A stretch of 64,000 nt of DNA from assembly GCA_008011715.2 (NCBI GenBank), contig CP136508.1, positions 2,604,001-2,668,000 of the forward strand. Reading direction: 5' to 3'. The number at the start of each line of letters is the position of its first letter. The stretch's first letter is position 1. This document shows, in pieces, positions 14,377 through 21,097 of this stretch. The stretch comes from [Empedobacter] haloabium (lineage in GTDB: Bacteria > Pseudomonadota > Gammaproteobacteria > Burkholderiales > Burkholderiaceae_D). The notes under the pieces are model-generated. The model was not told the DNA's origin. It made no database searches and saw only the letters and a program-made list of their open reading frames with translations. The position numbers and the translations under genes were made by a program.

Positions 14377-15215
14377 TCAACAACCAAAACGAAGAAGGAA
14401 CACTGAATGAGCTGGCTCTTTTCGCAGGCGCTGGTGGAGGAATACTCGGCGGGCACCTCCTTGGCTGGCGCACCGTCGTCGCAGTTGAACGTGACGCCTA
14501 CGCAGCACAAGTTTTGGCGCAACGACAAAACGATGGATGCCTCCGACCTTTCCCGATTTGGTCTGACGTTACAACTTTTGACGGCCGGCCATGGCGTGGA
14601 ATTGTTGATGTCGTATCTGGCGGCTTTCCCTGTCAGGACATCAGCGCAGCTGGAGCCGGCGCTGGCATCGATGGCGAACGATCCGGCCTGTGGACCCACA
14701 TGGCGCGGATCATTCGCGAAGTACGACCCAAGCGGGGCGTCTACGTGGAGAACTCCCCAATGCTCACTTCTCGGGGGCTCGGACGAGTTCTCGGAGACCT
14801 GGCCGCGATGGGGTTCGATGCTGAATGGGGTGTCGTATCTGCGGCAGATACCGGCGCTCCCCATCTGCGAGAGCGGATCTGGATTATGGCCTACGCCAAC
14901 AGCGTCGCTTGGCACGAAGGGCGGCCGTGTGACGCCTCGCAAGGGCAGGGAGGGCGGGACGCTTATCGAGGCCGTGTCCGCGAGGCGCTGGCCGACGCCC
15001 AAGGCCAACGATGCGGAGAAGCGTGGCAACTTCAACGCATCAGACCCACGCAACGGACTGGTTGGGGCTGTGCGGCAGCAAGAGCCTGGCCAGCTGAGCC
15101 CGGAGTGGGTCGAGTGGCTGATGGGGTGGCCCATCGGGTGGACCGAATTAAAGCCCTTGGCAATGGCCAGGTTCCGCGAGTGGCAGCAGCAGCATGGACT
15201 CTCTTGAACGCATGA
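14373..15215 (+). CDS. C5 cytosine DNA methyltransferase
   Basis: 280 residues from a GTG that overlaps the previous stop (GTGA). All main motifs are visible: I (LFAGAGGGILGG, residues 16-27), IV with the catalytic Cys87 (GGFPCQDIS), VI (VENSP, 125-129, a variant of ENV), VIII (RERIW, 166-170) and X (RIKALGNGQVP, near 254-264). It methylates cytosine at the 5-position in a short DNA site, probably protecting phage DNA from host restriction. Nearly the whole gene is also read in another frame by the gene at 14407-15207. Confidence 0.9.
   Translation: MINNQNEEGTLNELALFAGAGGGILGGHLLGWRTVVAVERDAYAAQVLAQRQNDGCLRPFPIWSDVTTFDGRPWRGIVDVVSGGFPCQDISAAGAGAGIDGERSGLWTHMARIIREVRPKRGVYVENSPMLTSRGLGRVLGDLAAMGFDAEWGVVSAADTGAPHLRERIWIMAYANSVAWHEGRPCDASQGQGGRDAYRGRVREALADAQGQRCGEAWQLQRIRPTQRTGWGCAAARAWPAEPGVGRVADGVAHRVDRIKALGNGQVPRVAAAAWTLLNA
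14407..15207 (+). CDS. overlapping phage protein of the MSWLxSQ family
   Basis: 266 residues in the +1 frame relative to the methyltransferase and contained wholly within it. AAGGA stands seven bases before the ATG, a better site than the methyltransferase has. The protein has a strong family look: MSWLFSQALVEEYS at the start, WRNDKTMDASDLSRFG, WPRWGSMLNG, LWPTP, and a WVEWLMGWPIGWTELKP...REWQQQHG end. I recall such proteins from many phages. Its function is unknown. Tryptophan-rich and lacking a signal, it should be cytoplasmic. The alternative is that it is an untranslated shadow of a conserved gene. Confidence 0.65.
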   Translation: MSWLFSQALVEEYSAGTSLAGAPSSQLNVTPTQHKFWRNDKTMDASDLSRFGLTLQLLTAGHGVELLMSYLAAFPVRTSAQLEPALASMANDPACGPTWRGSFAKYDPSGASTWRTPQCSLLGGSDEFSETWPRWGSMLNGVSYLRQIPALPICESGSGLWPTPTASLGTKGGRVTPRKGREGGTLIEAVSARRWPTPKANDAEKRGNFNASDPRNGLVGAVRQQEPGQLSPEWVEWLMGWPIGWTELKPLAMARFREWQQQHGLS

Positions 15216-15238
15216 CGAAAACAGACGAAAGGACCCAC

Positions 15239-15550
15239 ATGACCGACACCACCCAGCACCAGGCGCCGCGCGTCACGCCCGAGCGGATCGACGCCCTGAT
15301 GGCGACCATGCGCTACACGACCACGCGCACGCCGAACTCCGCCAGCACGACGGCTACGGCCAGCCTGCCGTGGGGCTACGTCGTCGCGACGGCCAGTTCC
15401 GGCTGCCTGGACAGCGGCTCGTTCGACGAGGCGACCAGCCGCAAGCTGGCGATCGCGGAAGCGGCCAAGAAGGCGCGCGAGGCGCTGTGGGACCGCGAGG
15501 CGTATCGCATCTCGTACGAGCTGGCGCATCAGGGCGGGGAGGGCGCATGA
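15239..15550 (+). CDS. phage N4 Gp49 / Sf6 gene 66 family protein
   Basis: 103 residues from ATG 15239, chosen for the AAAGGACCCAC site. The family pattern is clear: VTPERIDALMA near the start and GCLDSGSFDEATSRKLAIAEAAKKAREALWDREAYRI later. Members are common in lambdoid phages near the replication genes; no activity is known. Confidence 0.8.
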   Translation: MTDTTQHQAPRVTPERIDALMATMRYTTTRTPNSASTTATASLPWGYVVATASSGCLDSGSFDEATSRKLAIAEAAKKAREALWDREAYRISYELAHQGGEGA

Positions 15551-15960
15551 CGCTGCCGACCCTCGTCCGCCGCCAGCCGCTGCGCCGCACGGCGTTCAAA
15601 CGCAACACGAAGCCGCTGGCCGACGTCCGGGCACGCGCCATCAAGTCCAGCCGCCCCAAGATGACGCCCATCCGCCGCGCCGCCCGTGGCCAGGACTGCA
15701 CGCTGCAGCTCCTGGGCGTCTGCAACGGCGACCCGGCCACGGTCGTGCTGTGCCACTCGAACAGCCTGGCCGACGGCAAAGGCTTCGGCCTGAAGGCGCC
15801 GGACACCGCGGCGTGCTTCGGCTGCTCCGACTGCCATGACGTGCTGGACGGCCGGCGCCCGCGCCCGGAGGGCATGACATACGACCAGGTGCAGGACTAC
15901 TTCCGGCACGCGGTTCAGCGCACGCACGAGGTGCTGCGTGCGAAAGGGCTGCTCGCATGA
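15547..15960 (+). CDS. DUF1364 (YbcO-like) nuclease
   Basis: 137 residues with ATGA overlap. The signature of the DUF1364/YbcO group is present: ARGQDCTLQLLGVCNGDPATVVLCHSN, then GFGLKAPDTAACFGCSDCHDVLDGR, with paired cysteines and histidines that resemble a metal-dependent HNH-type nuclease site. It lies directly before rusA, as in related phages, and probably aids recombination or DNA processing. Confidence 0.82.
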   Translation: MTLPTLVRRQPLRRTAFKRNTKPLADVRARAIKSSRPKMTPIRRAARGQDCTLQLLGVCNGDPATVVLCHSNSLADGKGFGLKAPDTAACFGCSDCHDVLDGRRPRPEGMTYDQVQDYFRHAVQRTHEVLRAKGLLA

Positions 15961-16316
15961 TCGCGCTGACCTTGCCGCTGCCGCCCACCATCAACACCTA
16001 CTACGGCATGCGCCCGCGCGGCGGCCGGTTCGTCAAGCCCGCGGGCCTCGCGTTCCGGAAGGCGGTGGCCGACATCGTCGCGGCGGCCGGCACGCCGAAG
16101 CTGGAGGGGAGGGTGGCCCTGTTCGTCGCCATCCACCCGGCAGACCGCCGCGGCCAGGATCTGGACAACCGGGCGAAGAGCCTGCAGGACGCCCTGACGC
16201 ACGCAGGCGTGTGGGCGGACGACGAGCAAATCGACGATCTGCACCTGGTGCGCCGCGAAGTCATCAAGGGCGGCCTCGTGAAGGTCGTCATCACCGAACT
16301 GAAGGAGACCGCATGA
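15957..16316 (+). CDS. rusA: RusA Holliday junction resolvase
   Basis: 119 residues, the family length. It has LPLPPTINTYYG at the start, the acidic site RRGQDLDNRAKSLQDAL (with the paired aspartates) and DDEQIDDL. It cuts four-way junctions, resolving recombination intermediates before packaging. ATGA overlaps on both sides. Confidence 0.93.
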   Translation: MIALTLPLPPTINTYYGMRPRGGRFVKPAGLAFRKAVADIVAAAGTPKLEGRVALFVAIHPADRRGQDLDNRAKSLQDALTHAGVWADDEQIDDLHLVRREVIKGGLVKVVITELKETA

Positions 16317-16654
16317 CCAACAACCCGCAAACCGCCATCGCCATCTTCCTCGCCATCCTCGTCGTCGGCCTGGTCGTCATCAACGTGTGGGGCGCCGGCA
16401 CCGAGGCCGAGCGCGACATGAAGGAGGCGCAGGAGGCCCAGCAGCGCGAGCTGGCCCGCGACAGCGCACGCGCTGCCCTGATCGCTACGGCTGGCACGCC
16501 GTTCCACGCCGGCGCCATGGCCGCCATCGACGGCGACGACATGCTCGACAACCCGCACTGCACGCCCGGCGGCGCCCACGACCAGAGCATGGCCTGGCAC
16601 TGCGGCTGGATTCACGGGCGGAAGCTGCTGCAGCACGTTGGAGGCCAGCCATGA
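16313..16654 (+). CDS. single-pass membrane protein, unknown
   Basis: 113 residues. A membrane helix at about 8-28 (AIAIFLAILVVGLVVINVWGA) is followed by a charged helix (EAERDMKEAQEAQQREL) and a domain with CTPGGAHDQSMAWHCGWIHGRK. ATGA overlaps on both sides place it firmly in the operon. Function unknown. Confidence 0.65.
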   Translation: MTNNPQTAIAIFLAILVVGLVVINVWGAGTEAERDMKEAQEAQQRELARDSARAALIATAGTPFHAGAMAAIDGDDMLDNPHCTPGGAHDQSMAWHCGWIHGRKLLQHVGGQP

Positions 16655-16998
16655 GCGAAGCACTGAACCGCGCTATCGAGACCGCGCCCGAGGCCGACAC
16701 CCCATTCAACCGCGTCATGAAGACCTGGGCGCACTGGATGCGGCTGGACGACAAGCCGTTCTCCACCGGCGACGCCAACCCCCAGGACGTGAAGGAGCTG
16801 ATGGCGTGCGGCGAGGCCGTTGACGTCATGGTGAGCGAGCTGCCCGCATACGAGCGCTGGGCAGTGCGTAAGGCATTCGGGCTGGCGACCGTCTGGATGT
16901 TCCCGGAGCGCTCGCTTCCTGACGCACTTGTTGCAGCCGAGACGAAACTATTTCCCAAGCTGAACAAAAATGTTGCAACCAAGAGATATTTCAATTAG
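16651..16998 (+). CDS. candidate late antiterminator (Q position)
   Basis: 115 residues, ATGA overlap with the previous gene. Its C-terminal part (YERWAVRKAFGLATVWMFPERSL, ending VATKRYFN) recurs in unnamed phage proteins at this place. It is the last gene before a palindrome and the first of several terminators that separate early from late genes, exactly where Q lies in lambda. The role is inferred from position only. Confidence 0.5.
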   Translation: MSEALNRAIETAPEADTPFNRVMKTWAHWMRLDDKPFSTGDANPQDVKELMACGEAVDVMVSELPAYERWAVRKAFGLATVWMFPERSLPDALVAAETKLFPKLNKNVATKRYFN

Positions 16999-16999
16999 G

Positions 17000-17022
17000 A
17001 TATTGATGTTAGATGTCAATAT
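17000..17022. promoter_or_regulatory. perfect inverted repeat before the early/late terminator
   Basis: ATATTGA, nine bases, TCAATAT. AT-rich and directly after the Q-position gene. It may be an operator or part of the late promoter; no good sigma-70 promoter can be read here. Confidence 0.45.
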
Positions 17023-17070
17023 TGCGTCTAGAAAATAGCTCACTTGGCAGATAGCCCTGGAGCACACGAA

Positions 17071-17099
17071 GCCCGCCCCGAAAGGTCGCGGGCTTTTTT
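17071..17099 (+). terminator. terminator between early and late genes (tR'-like)
   Basis: GCCCGC, loop, GCGGGC, then six T. It would stop rightward transcription about 70 bases after the Q-position gene. Confidence 0.85.
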
Positions 17100-17104
17100 G
17101 CGCA

Positions 17105-17251
17105 TTAGTTCAACAGCATCGCCAGGTAGTCGCACCATCCGCGCGCGTGAAAGTGCGGGTGCATGGTGTTGACGAAATTGAGGACGCTGGGAAGCAGTTT
17201 CAGCAGCTCGACAGTCCAGAAATTGAGCGCCTGGGTACGTTTTTTTTGCAT
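17105..17251 (-). CDS. possible 48-residue protein on the minus strand
   Basis: MQKKRTQALNFWTVELLKLLPSVLNFVNTMHPHFH... reads as a plausible amphipathic protein, with AAGG 10 bases upstream of the ATG. It runs against all neighbours and has no close partner, so it is only a candidate. Confidence 0.3.
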   Translation of the reverse strand: MQKKRTQALNFWTVELLKLLPSVLNFVNTMHPHFHARGWCDYLAMLLN

Positions 17252-17575
17252 GGCGGATCGGCCTTGAAGTTGAAGAGCGTCCAGTCTCGTTGGATTCGCG
17301 CGCTATTTCCTCTGGCGGGTTTTCCGCTATGCTGCTGAACGCCTGACTGGCGCAACCAGTCTCCACACGTGGCATGCTCTGGAAGCGAGAGCTTGGCAGC
17401 CTGGCGGGTTACCGCGAGGAGGCCCGCCCAGAGGTGCCATGTGTGGTGAACGCGCAGGCTGGTGCGCTACGCGTGGTGACAACGCCATTGCAGCCAATAG
17501 GGAACGTCACGCCCGACTCACTGCAAAAGCCGGAGATCAGCGCCGGCCGCCACACCCCATATAAACGAGGATCGC
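17252..17575. other. region without a firm gene before NinX
   Basis: No convincing coding frame is seen. A 41-codon rightward frame from the ATG at 17439 has a GAGG site but no recognisable sequence. The late promoter might lie here. Confidence 0.4.
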
Positions 17576-18016
17576 ATGAAGGTATCGGAACTGACCGGCG
17601 CCCAGCTGGACTACTGGGTGGCACGCGCCGAGGGGATGCCGGCCGAGAACTTGCAGATCCGGGGCATCCAGCGCAGCACGGAGGCGCATTGCGTGCGCAC
17701 CGTGCGAACGGTGATGCTTGGCCCGGATCAGTCAGATGCGCGAGACGTGCCCGTCGAGGCACTGCGCTACTCGACGGACTGGGCGCAGGGCGGGCCGTTG
17801 CAGCAGAAACACGGGCTCTCTGTGGTGCGCTGGAGTTCGTACGGTACGCCGGAAGTATGGGTCGCTTTCGCAAACGGCGACTCCCACTACATCGACACCT
17901 ACCAAGACGACTTTTTGGGCGAAGAGAGCGCCACCCCGCTGCAAGCGATCTGCCGCGCCGTGGCGCGCGCCGCGTTCGGTGATGACGTCGACGAAGCGCC
18001 CATCCGCACCGCATAG
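17576..18016 (+). CDS. ninX: NinX / DUF2591 family phage protein
   Basis: 146 residues with a GAGGATCGC site. The family opening MKVSELTGAQLDYWVARAEG is exact, and VRWSSYGTPEVWVAF and PLQAICRAVARAAFGDDVD follow. NinX-type proteins are common early/late-border genes in lambdoid phages; no activity is established. A terminator follows. Confidence 0.85.
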   Translation: MKVSELTGAQLDYWVARAEGMPAENLQIRGIQRSTEAHCVRTVRTVMLGPDQSDARDVPVEALRYSTDWAQGGPLQQKHGLSVVRWSSYGTPEVWVAFANGDSHYIDTYQDDFLGEESATPLQAICRAVARAAFGDDVDEAPIRTA

Positions 18017-18037
18017 CACCGCCCACCCGAACAACCG

Positions 18038-18073
18038 AAGGCCCCGCGATCAGCGATGACGCGGGGCCTTTTG
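18038..18073 (+). terminator. terminator after ninX
   Basis: Ten-base perfect stem AAGGCCCCGC / GCGGGGCCTT ending in a short T run. Confidence 0.8.
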
Positions 18074-18087
18074 CATTGGAGCTCGCC

Positions 18088-18210
18088 ATGAAATTCTTCG
18101 CTGACTGGGGTGGCTTCACCTCGACCGCACTGATTCCGACGCTGATGATCGGCCGCACCTGGGCGTATGCCTATTGGCTGCAGGGCCGCATCGGCGTCCG
18201 CTGGAAGTAA
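18088..18210 (+). CDS. 40-residue small protein
   Basis: GGAG precedes the ATG by six bases. The product MKFFADWGGFTSTALIPTLM... WAYAYWLQGRIGVRWK is aromatic-rich and moderately hydrophobic, and could be membrane-associated. Located between two terminators. Confidence 0.45.
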   Translation: MKFFADWGGFTSTALIPTLMIGRTWAYAYWLQGRIGVRWK

Positions 18211-18309
18211 ATCACGAGCACCAAGCCCCGGCACCGGCCGGACCAGCCGAGCGCATGACCTGCGGCCGGCGCCGGACGCTGTAACCGGCACCATTCCCAC
18301 GGAGCCAGC

Positions 18310-18540
18310 ATGCACCGCCTTTCCTACGAGGACGACAAACGGTGGGCGCGCATCCTGGCCCAGCTGGAGCTGACGCGCATCGCCGCCGTCCAGGCGCCGC
18401 CGCTCATCCACCACCGATCACTTCATGCTCCGCCTTGTCAGCGGAGTTTCCACGGCCCGGCCTTCGAAAGATCGCCGGGCCATTTTTTTGACCAACACCA
18501 CGCCGGGGCAGCCGGCGCCGATAGGGCCACGACCACATGA
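18310..18540 (+). CDS. small open frame running through a terminator
   Basis: 76 residues; CGGAGCC precedes the ATG and the stop overlaps the SGNH gene start. The first 35 residues (MHRLSYEDDKRWARILAQLELTRI...) look like protein, but the rest is low in pattern and passes through the hairpin at 18454-18489. The real gene may be shorter, or the 3' half may be non-functional. Confidence 0.35.
   Translation: MHRLSYEDDKRWARILAQLELTRIAAVQAPPLIHHRSLHAPPCQRSFHGPAFERSPGHFFDQHHAGAAGADRATTT
18454..18489 (+). terminator. terminator before the SGNH hydrolase gene
   Basis: GGCCCGGC, 12 bases, GCCGGGCC, then A and seven T. A strong intrinsic terminator just 48 bases before the next start codon. Confidence 0.85.
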
Positions 18541-19856
18541 CCATCAAACTACTCTGCGCGCGCGGCAACCAGCCCGCGGGTGCCATCGTCACGCTCGACG
18601 CCGCCACCGAGGCCGGCCTGGTCACGGCGAAGATGGCCACGACCGATCTGACGGGCGGCGTTCCGTATATTCCGCCGGCCGCCGCCCTGGCGCCACGTTT
18701 CGCCCCGCGGCGCAAGGTGGTGGGCTGCACTGCATTCTCGCCTCCGAAAGAGGCGTCGGTGTCGACCAACACGACTTGGCACCTGACGATGGCTGCAGCG
18801 CGGGCCTTCAGTGGGATCGAGGTGTTCTACGCGGCAGCGCAAGGCGTCGATGTGACCTACGACCACACGGCGGTTGCCGCGTCGGCTTCGCTCACGGTGC
18901 CGATGACCCCGACTGAGCCCTGGTACGTCGGCCCATCTGTAACCCTGCCAACGACTGGCACGACTGATTTGCCGGCTTACGGCTCGACTGGCATTCTGCC
19001 GTGCCGCTCCGTCAAGCGCATCGACGGCCGATACCCTCTGGCGATGATCCGCACGCACGCGGTGGGCAAAACTCCGTCGTACGCCAGCATCCCGAACTTC
19101 AGCACGGCTTACGACGCAGCCAACCCTGACTGGCCGATGCAGGTGTACCAGACCGGCGGCGGCGACTACTGCTCGGTGAATCAGAACCTGTTCAACGTCA
19201 ACGCGCCGCGGCTGAACTTCCTGATCCCGGCAATGGTCAAGTTCGTCTACGACCAGTCCGGTATCACCGTGCTGGCGATGGGCGACAGCCTGATGGGTGG
19301 TGACTCCGTCATCGACGGCTCCAGTGGCCGGCTCAGCTACGCCTTCAAGGCGATTCGCCAGCTGCAAGACGAGGGCATGGCCATCGACCTGGTGAACTGC
19401 GCAATCTCGGGCAATACGTTCGCCCGGTTCGGCCCGCGCGGCAAGGCGTTTATCGACATGGTGAAGCCGGACGTGGTTCTGATCCCCGCGTTCACGCCGA
19501 ACGTCGCTGGCGGTGGCAGCTACGACAACCAGGCTGAGATCGACGCGCAATGGGCGGCGTGCATGGACCTCGTTGCGTACGCGCAGGCGGCCGGCTGCTT
19601 GGTCATCCTGGTGACGCCGATGCCGGACAACAGCACCAACGTGGCGAAGGACAACTTCCGCCTGCAGAACCGTGATCGAGCTTTTGCGTCGGGCCTGTGG
19701 GTGTTCGACGTCGAGCCGCTGGTATCCAACCGTGCGTCTCCCGCGCGCTGGCTGCCGGGCATGAACGACAACGGCAACGGCATCCACTACGGGGCGCAGG
19801 GTGGCAGCGTGATGGGTGCCGGCCTGGCTGCGCTGCTGAAGCAGATCCTCTACTGA
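18537..19856 (+). CDS. phage SGNH/GDSL-family hydrolase
   Basis: 439 residues. Residues 1-230 form an unrecognised N-terminal region. From 243 an SGNH esterase domain begins: block I VLAMGDSLMGG with nucleophile Ser251, a SGN element near 290 (AISGNTF), and the catalytic His417 in GNGIHYG. Such enzymes remove acyl groups from polysaccharides. In a phage this suggests a virion-linked deacetylase acting on capsule or O-antigen, but its place ahead of terminase instead of among tail genes is odd. No signal peptide. Confidence 0.75.
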   Translation: MTIKLLCARGNQPAGAIVTLDAATEAGLVTAKMATTDLTGGVPYIPPAAALAPRFAPRRKVVGCTAFSPPKEASVSTNTTWHLTMAAARAFSGIEVFYAAAQGVDVTYDHTAVAASASLTVPMTPTEPWYVGPSVTLPTTGTTDLPAYGSTGILPCRSVKRIDGRYPLAMIRTHAVGKTPSYASIPNFSTAYDAANPDWPMQVYQTGGGDYCSVNQNLFNVNAPRLNFLIPAMVKFVYDQSGITVLAMGDSLMGGDSVIDGSSGRLSYAFKAIRQLQDEGMAIDLVNCAISGNTFARFGPRGKAFIDMVKPDVVLIPAFTPNVAGGGSYDNQAEIDAQWAACMDLVAYAQAAGCLVILVTPMPDNSTNVAKDNFRLQNRDRAFASGLWVFDVEPLVSNRASPARWLPGMNDNGNGIHYGAQGGSVMGAGLAALLKQILY

Positions 19857-19857
19857 C

Positions 19858-20163
19858 GTGCGCCTCAAGACGCTCAAGCCGCGGCTGTCGGCCGTGGCCA
19901 CCGCCCGCGTGCCGGTGCTCACCCAGCAGCCCGGCCGCATCGAGCGGAAGCGGGGCAGCGCAGGGGTGAAGGACCGAGCGGCCATCAAGGCGCGGGACTG
20001 CGGTCTGTGCCGAAAGTGTGGCGCCCTGGGCAGCGTGGTCGATCACATCGTCCCGCTGTGGAAGGGCGGCAGCGATGAGCCTGAGAACAAACAAACCCTG
20101 TGTGATCCTTGCCACCAAGACAAGACCGCACAGGAGGCGAACGAGCGCGCACGCGGCTACTGA
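19858..20163 (+). CDS. HNH endonuclease
   Basis: 101 residues from a GTG one base after the previous stop. The HNH fold is complete: CRKC (zinc), VVDHIVPLWKGG with the catalytic DH, the conserved Asn in NKQTLC, and CDPCH (zinc). HNH proteins of this size beside terminase take part in cutting DNA during packaging in HK97-type phages. Confidence 0.85.
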   Translation: MRLKTLKPRLSAVATARVPVLTQQPGRIERKRGSAGVKDRAAIKARDCGLCRKCGALGSVVDHIVPLWKGGSDEPENKQTLCDPCHQDKTAQEANERARGY

Positions 20164-20174
20164 AGGACAACCCC

Positions 20175-20684
20175 ATGAACGACGAACTGAAGGCCATCCC
20201 CGGATGGCCAGGATACTTTGCGACCGCAGCAGGCGCGATCTACTCGGATCGCTCCGGTGAGATGCGCGCCATCAGCATGTGGGACCGTAACGGTTACCTG
20301 CAGGCCACGCTGAGAACGCGCAAGAGCGGCAAGGTTCAGGCAAGGCCGCAGCCGGTGCATCGCCTCGTGCTGATGGCATTCGCAGGACAGGCCGATGACG
20401 GGATGCACGCACGCCACCTGAACGGCAATAGCACGGACAACCGGATCGAGAACCTCGCATGGGGCACGCCAAGGCAGAACAGTGCTGATGCAATAGCGCA
20501 CGGGACGATAGGCCCTGGGCTGCTGGCCCACCACCGCCGGTTGAGCGAGGAGGACGTGCAGACCATTCGCCGACGTGTTGCGGCTGGAGAGCGGTCACCT
20601 GCAATCGCAAAGGACTACGGCGTCAGCGCGTACTACCCCTCGCGGTTGGCCTACGGTCAGCGCTGGTCGCACCTCGGTTCGTGA
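20175..20684 (+). CDS. NUMOD4/HNH endonuclease, homing type
   Basis: 169 residues from ATG 20175 with AAGGAC. The NUMOD4 motif (IPGWPGYFATAAGAIYS) is followed by an HNH domain (VHRLVLMAF, then HLNGNSTDNRIENLAWGTPRQNSADA) and a C-terminal DNA-binding helix-turn-helix-like part (LSEEDVQTIRRRVAAGERSPAIAKDYGVS). This arrangement is typical of free-standing homing nucleases that insert near conserved phage genes. Confidence 0.85.
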   Translation: MNDELKAIPGWPGYFATAAGAIYSDRSGEMRAISMWDRNGYLQATLRTRKSGKVQARPQPVHRLVLMAFAGQADDGMHARHLNGNSTDNRIENLAWGTPRQNSADAIAHGTIGPGLLAHHRRLSEEDVQTIRRRVAAGERSPAIAKDYGVSAYYPSRLAYGQRWSHLGS

Positions 20685-20685
20685 T

Positions 20686-20781
20686 ACCCCCCCCCGGGGG
20701 CCAAAAGTCTGAGGCCGCGCGCGCCGGACACCGCATGTATCCCCACGCGCAAAAAAATCCCCCCATTCAAATGGAATTCAA
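20686..20781. other. probable cos/packaging start region
   Basis: Directly before the terminase small subunit is a non-coding stretch opening with a run of nine C then five G (20687-20700), then GC-rich and A-run blocks. HK97-type phages carry cos here. The cut position itself cannot be read from the sequence. Confidence 0.4.
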
Positions 20782-21087
20782 ATGGCAGGTGTTAAAGGAA
20801 AGAGCGGCGGCGCGCGCCCCGGCGCCGGCCGGAAGAAGAATCCGGAGAACGAGGGCGCCGAATATTCGGCCTCGACCGAGGGCATGACGCCGCTGCAGGT
20901 GCTGGAATTCTTCATGAACGATCCGGAGGTGCCCGTCGCATTACGGCTGAAGGCTGCGCAGGCGGCGGCGCCGTTCAAGCACAAGAAGCTGGGCGAGGGC
21001 GGCAAGCCGGAGAAGCCCGACGCTCCGGCAGCCGGTATCGGCAGGTACGCGGCGCGGCGCGGCCCGGGCGCCGCAGTGAAACACTAG
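20782..21087 (+). CDS. terminase small subunit
   Basis: 101 residues. The opening GVKGKSGGARPGAGRKK is a hallmark of HK97-type small terminases, and TPLQVLEFFMNDPEVPVALRLKAAQAAAPFKHKKLG gives the helical core. It binds the packaging site and recruits the large subunit encoded 10 bases downstream. Confidence 0.88.
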   Translation: MAGVKGKSGGARPGAGRKKNPENEGAEYSASTEGMTPLQVLEFFMNDPEVPVALRLKAAQAAAPFKHKKLGEGGKPEKPDAPAAGIGRYAARRGPGAAVKH

Positions 21088-21097
21088 GAGCTGCTAC

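Noticed and set aside
17030..17070. tRNA-like stretch (TAGCTCACTTGGCAGATAGC) before the tR'-like terminator
   Set aside because: It recalls a D-arm, but no anticodon arm, T-arm or matching acceptor stem can be built around it.
20681..20887. 68-codon frame before the terminase small subunit
   Set aside because: It reads the C/G run and the terminase gene in the wrong frame, has no ribosome site, and the region is better explained as the cos area.
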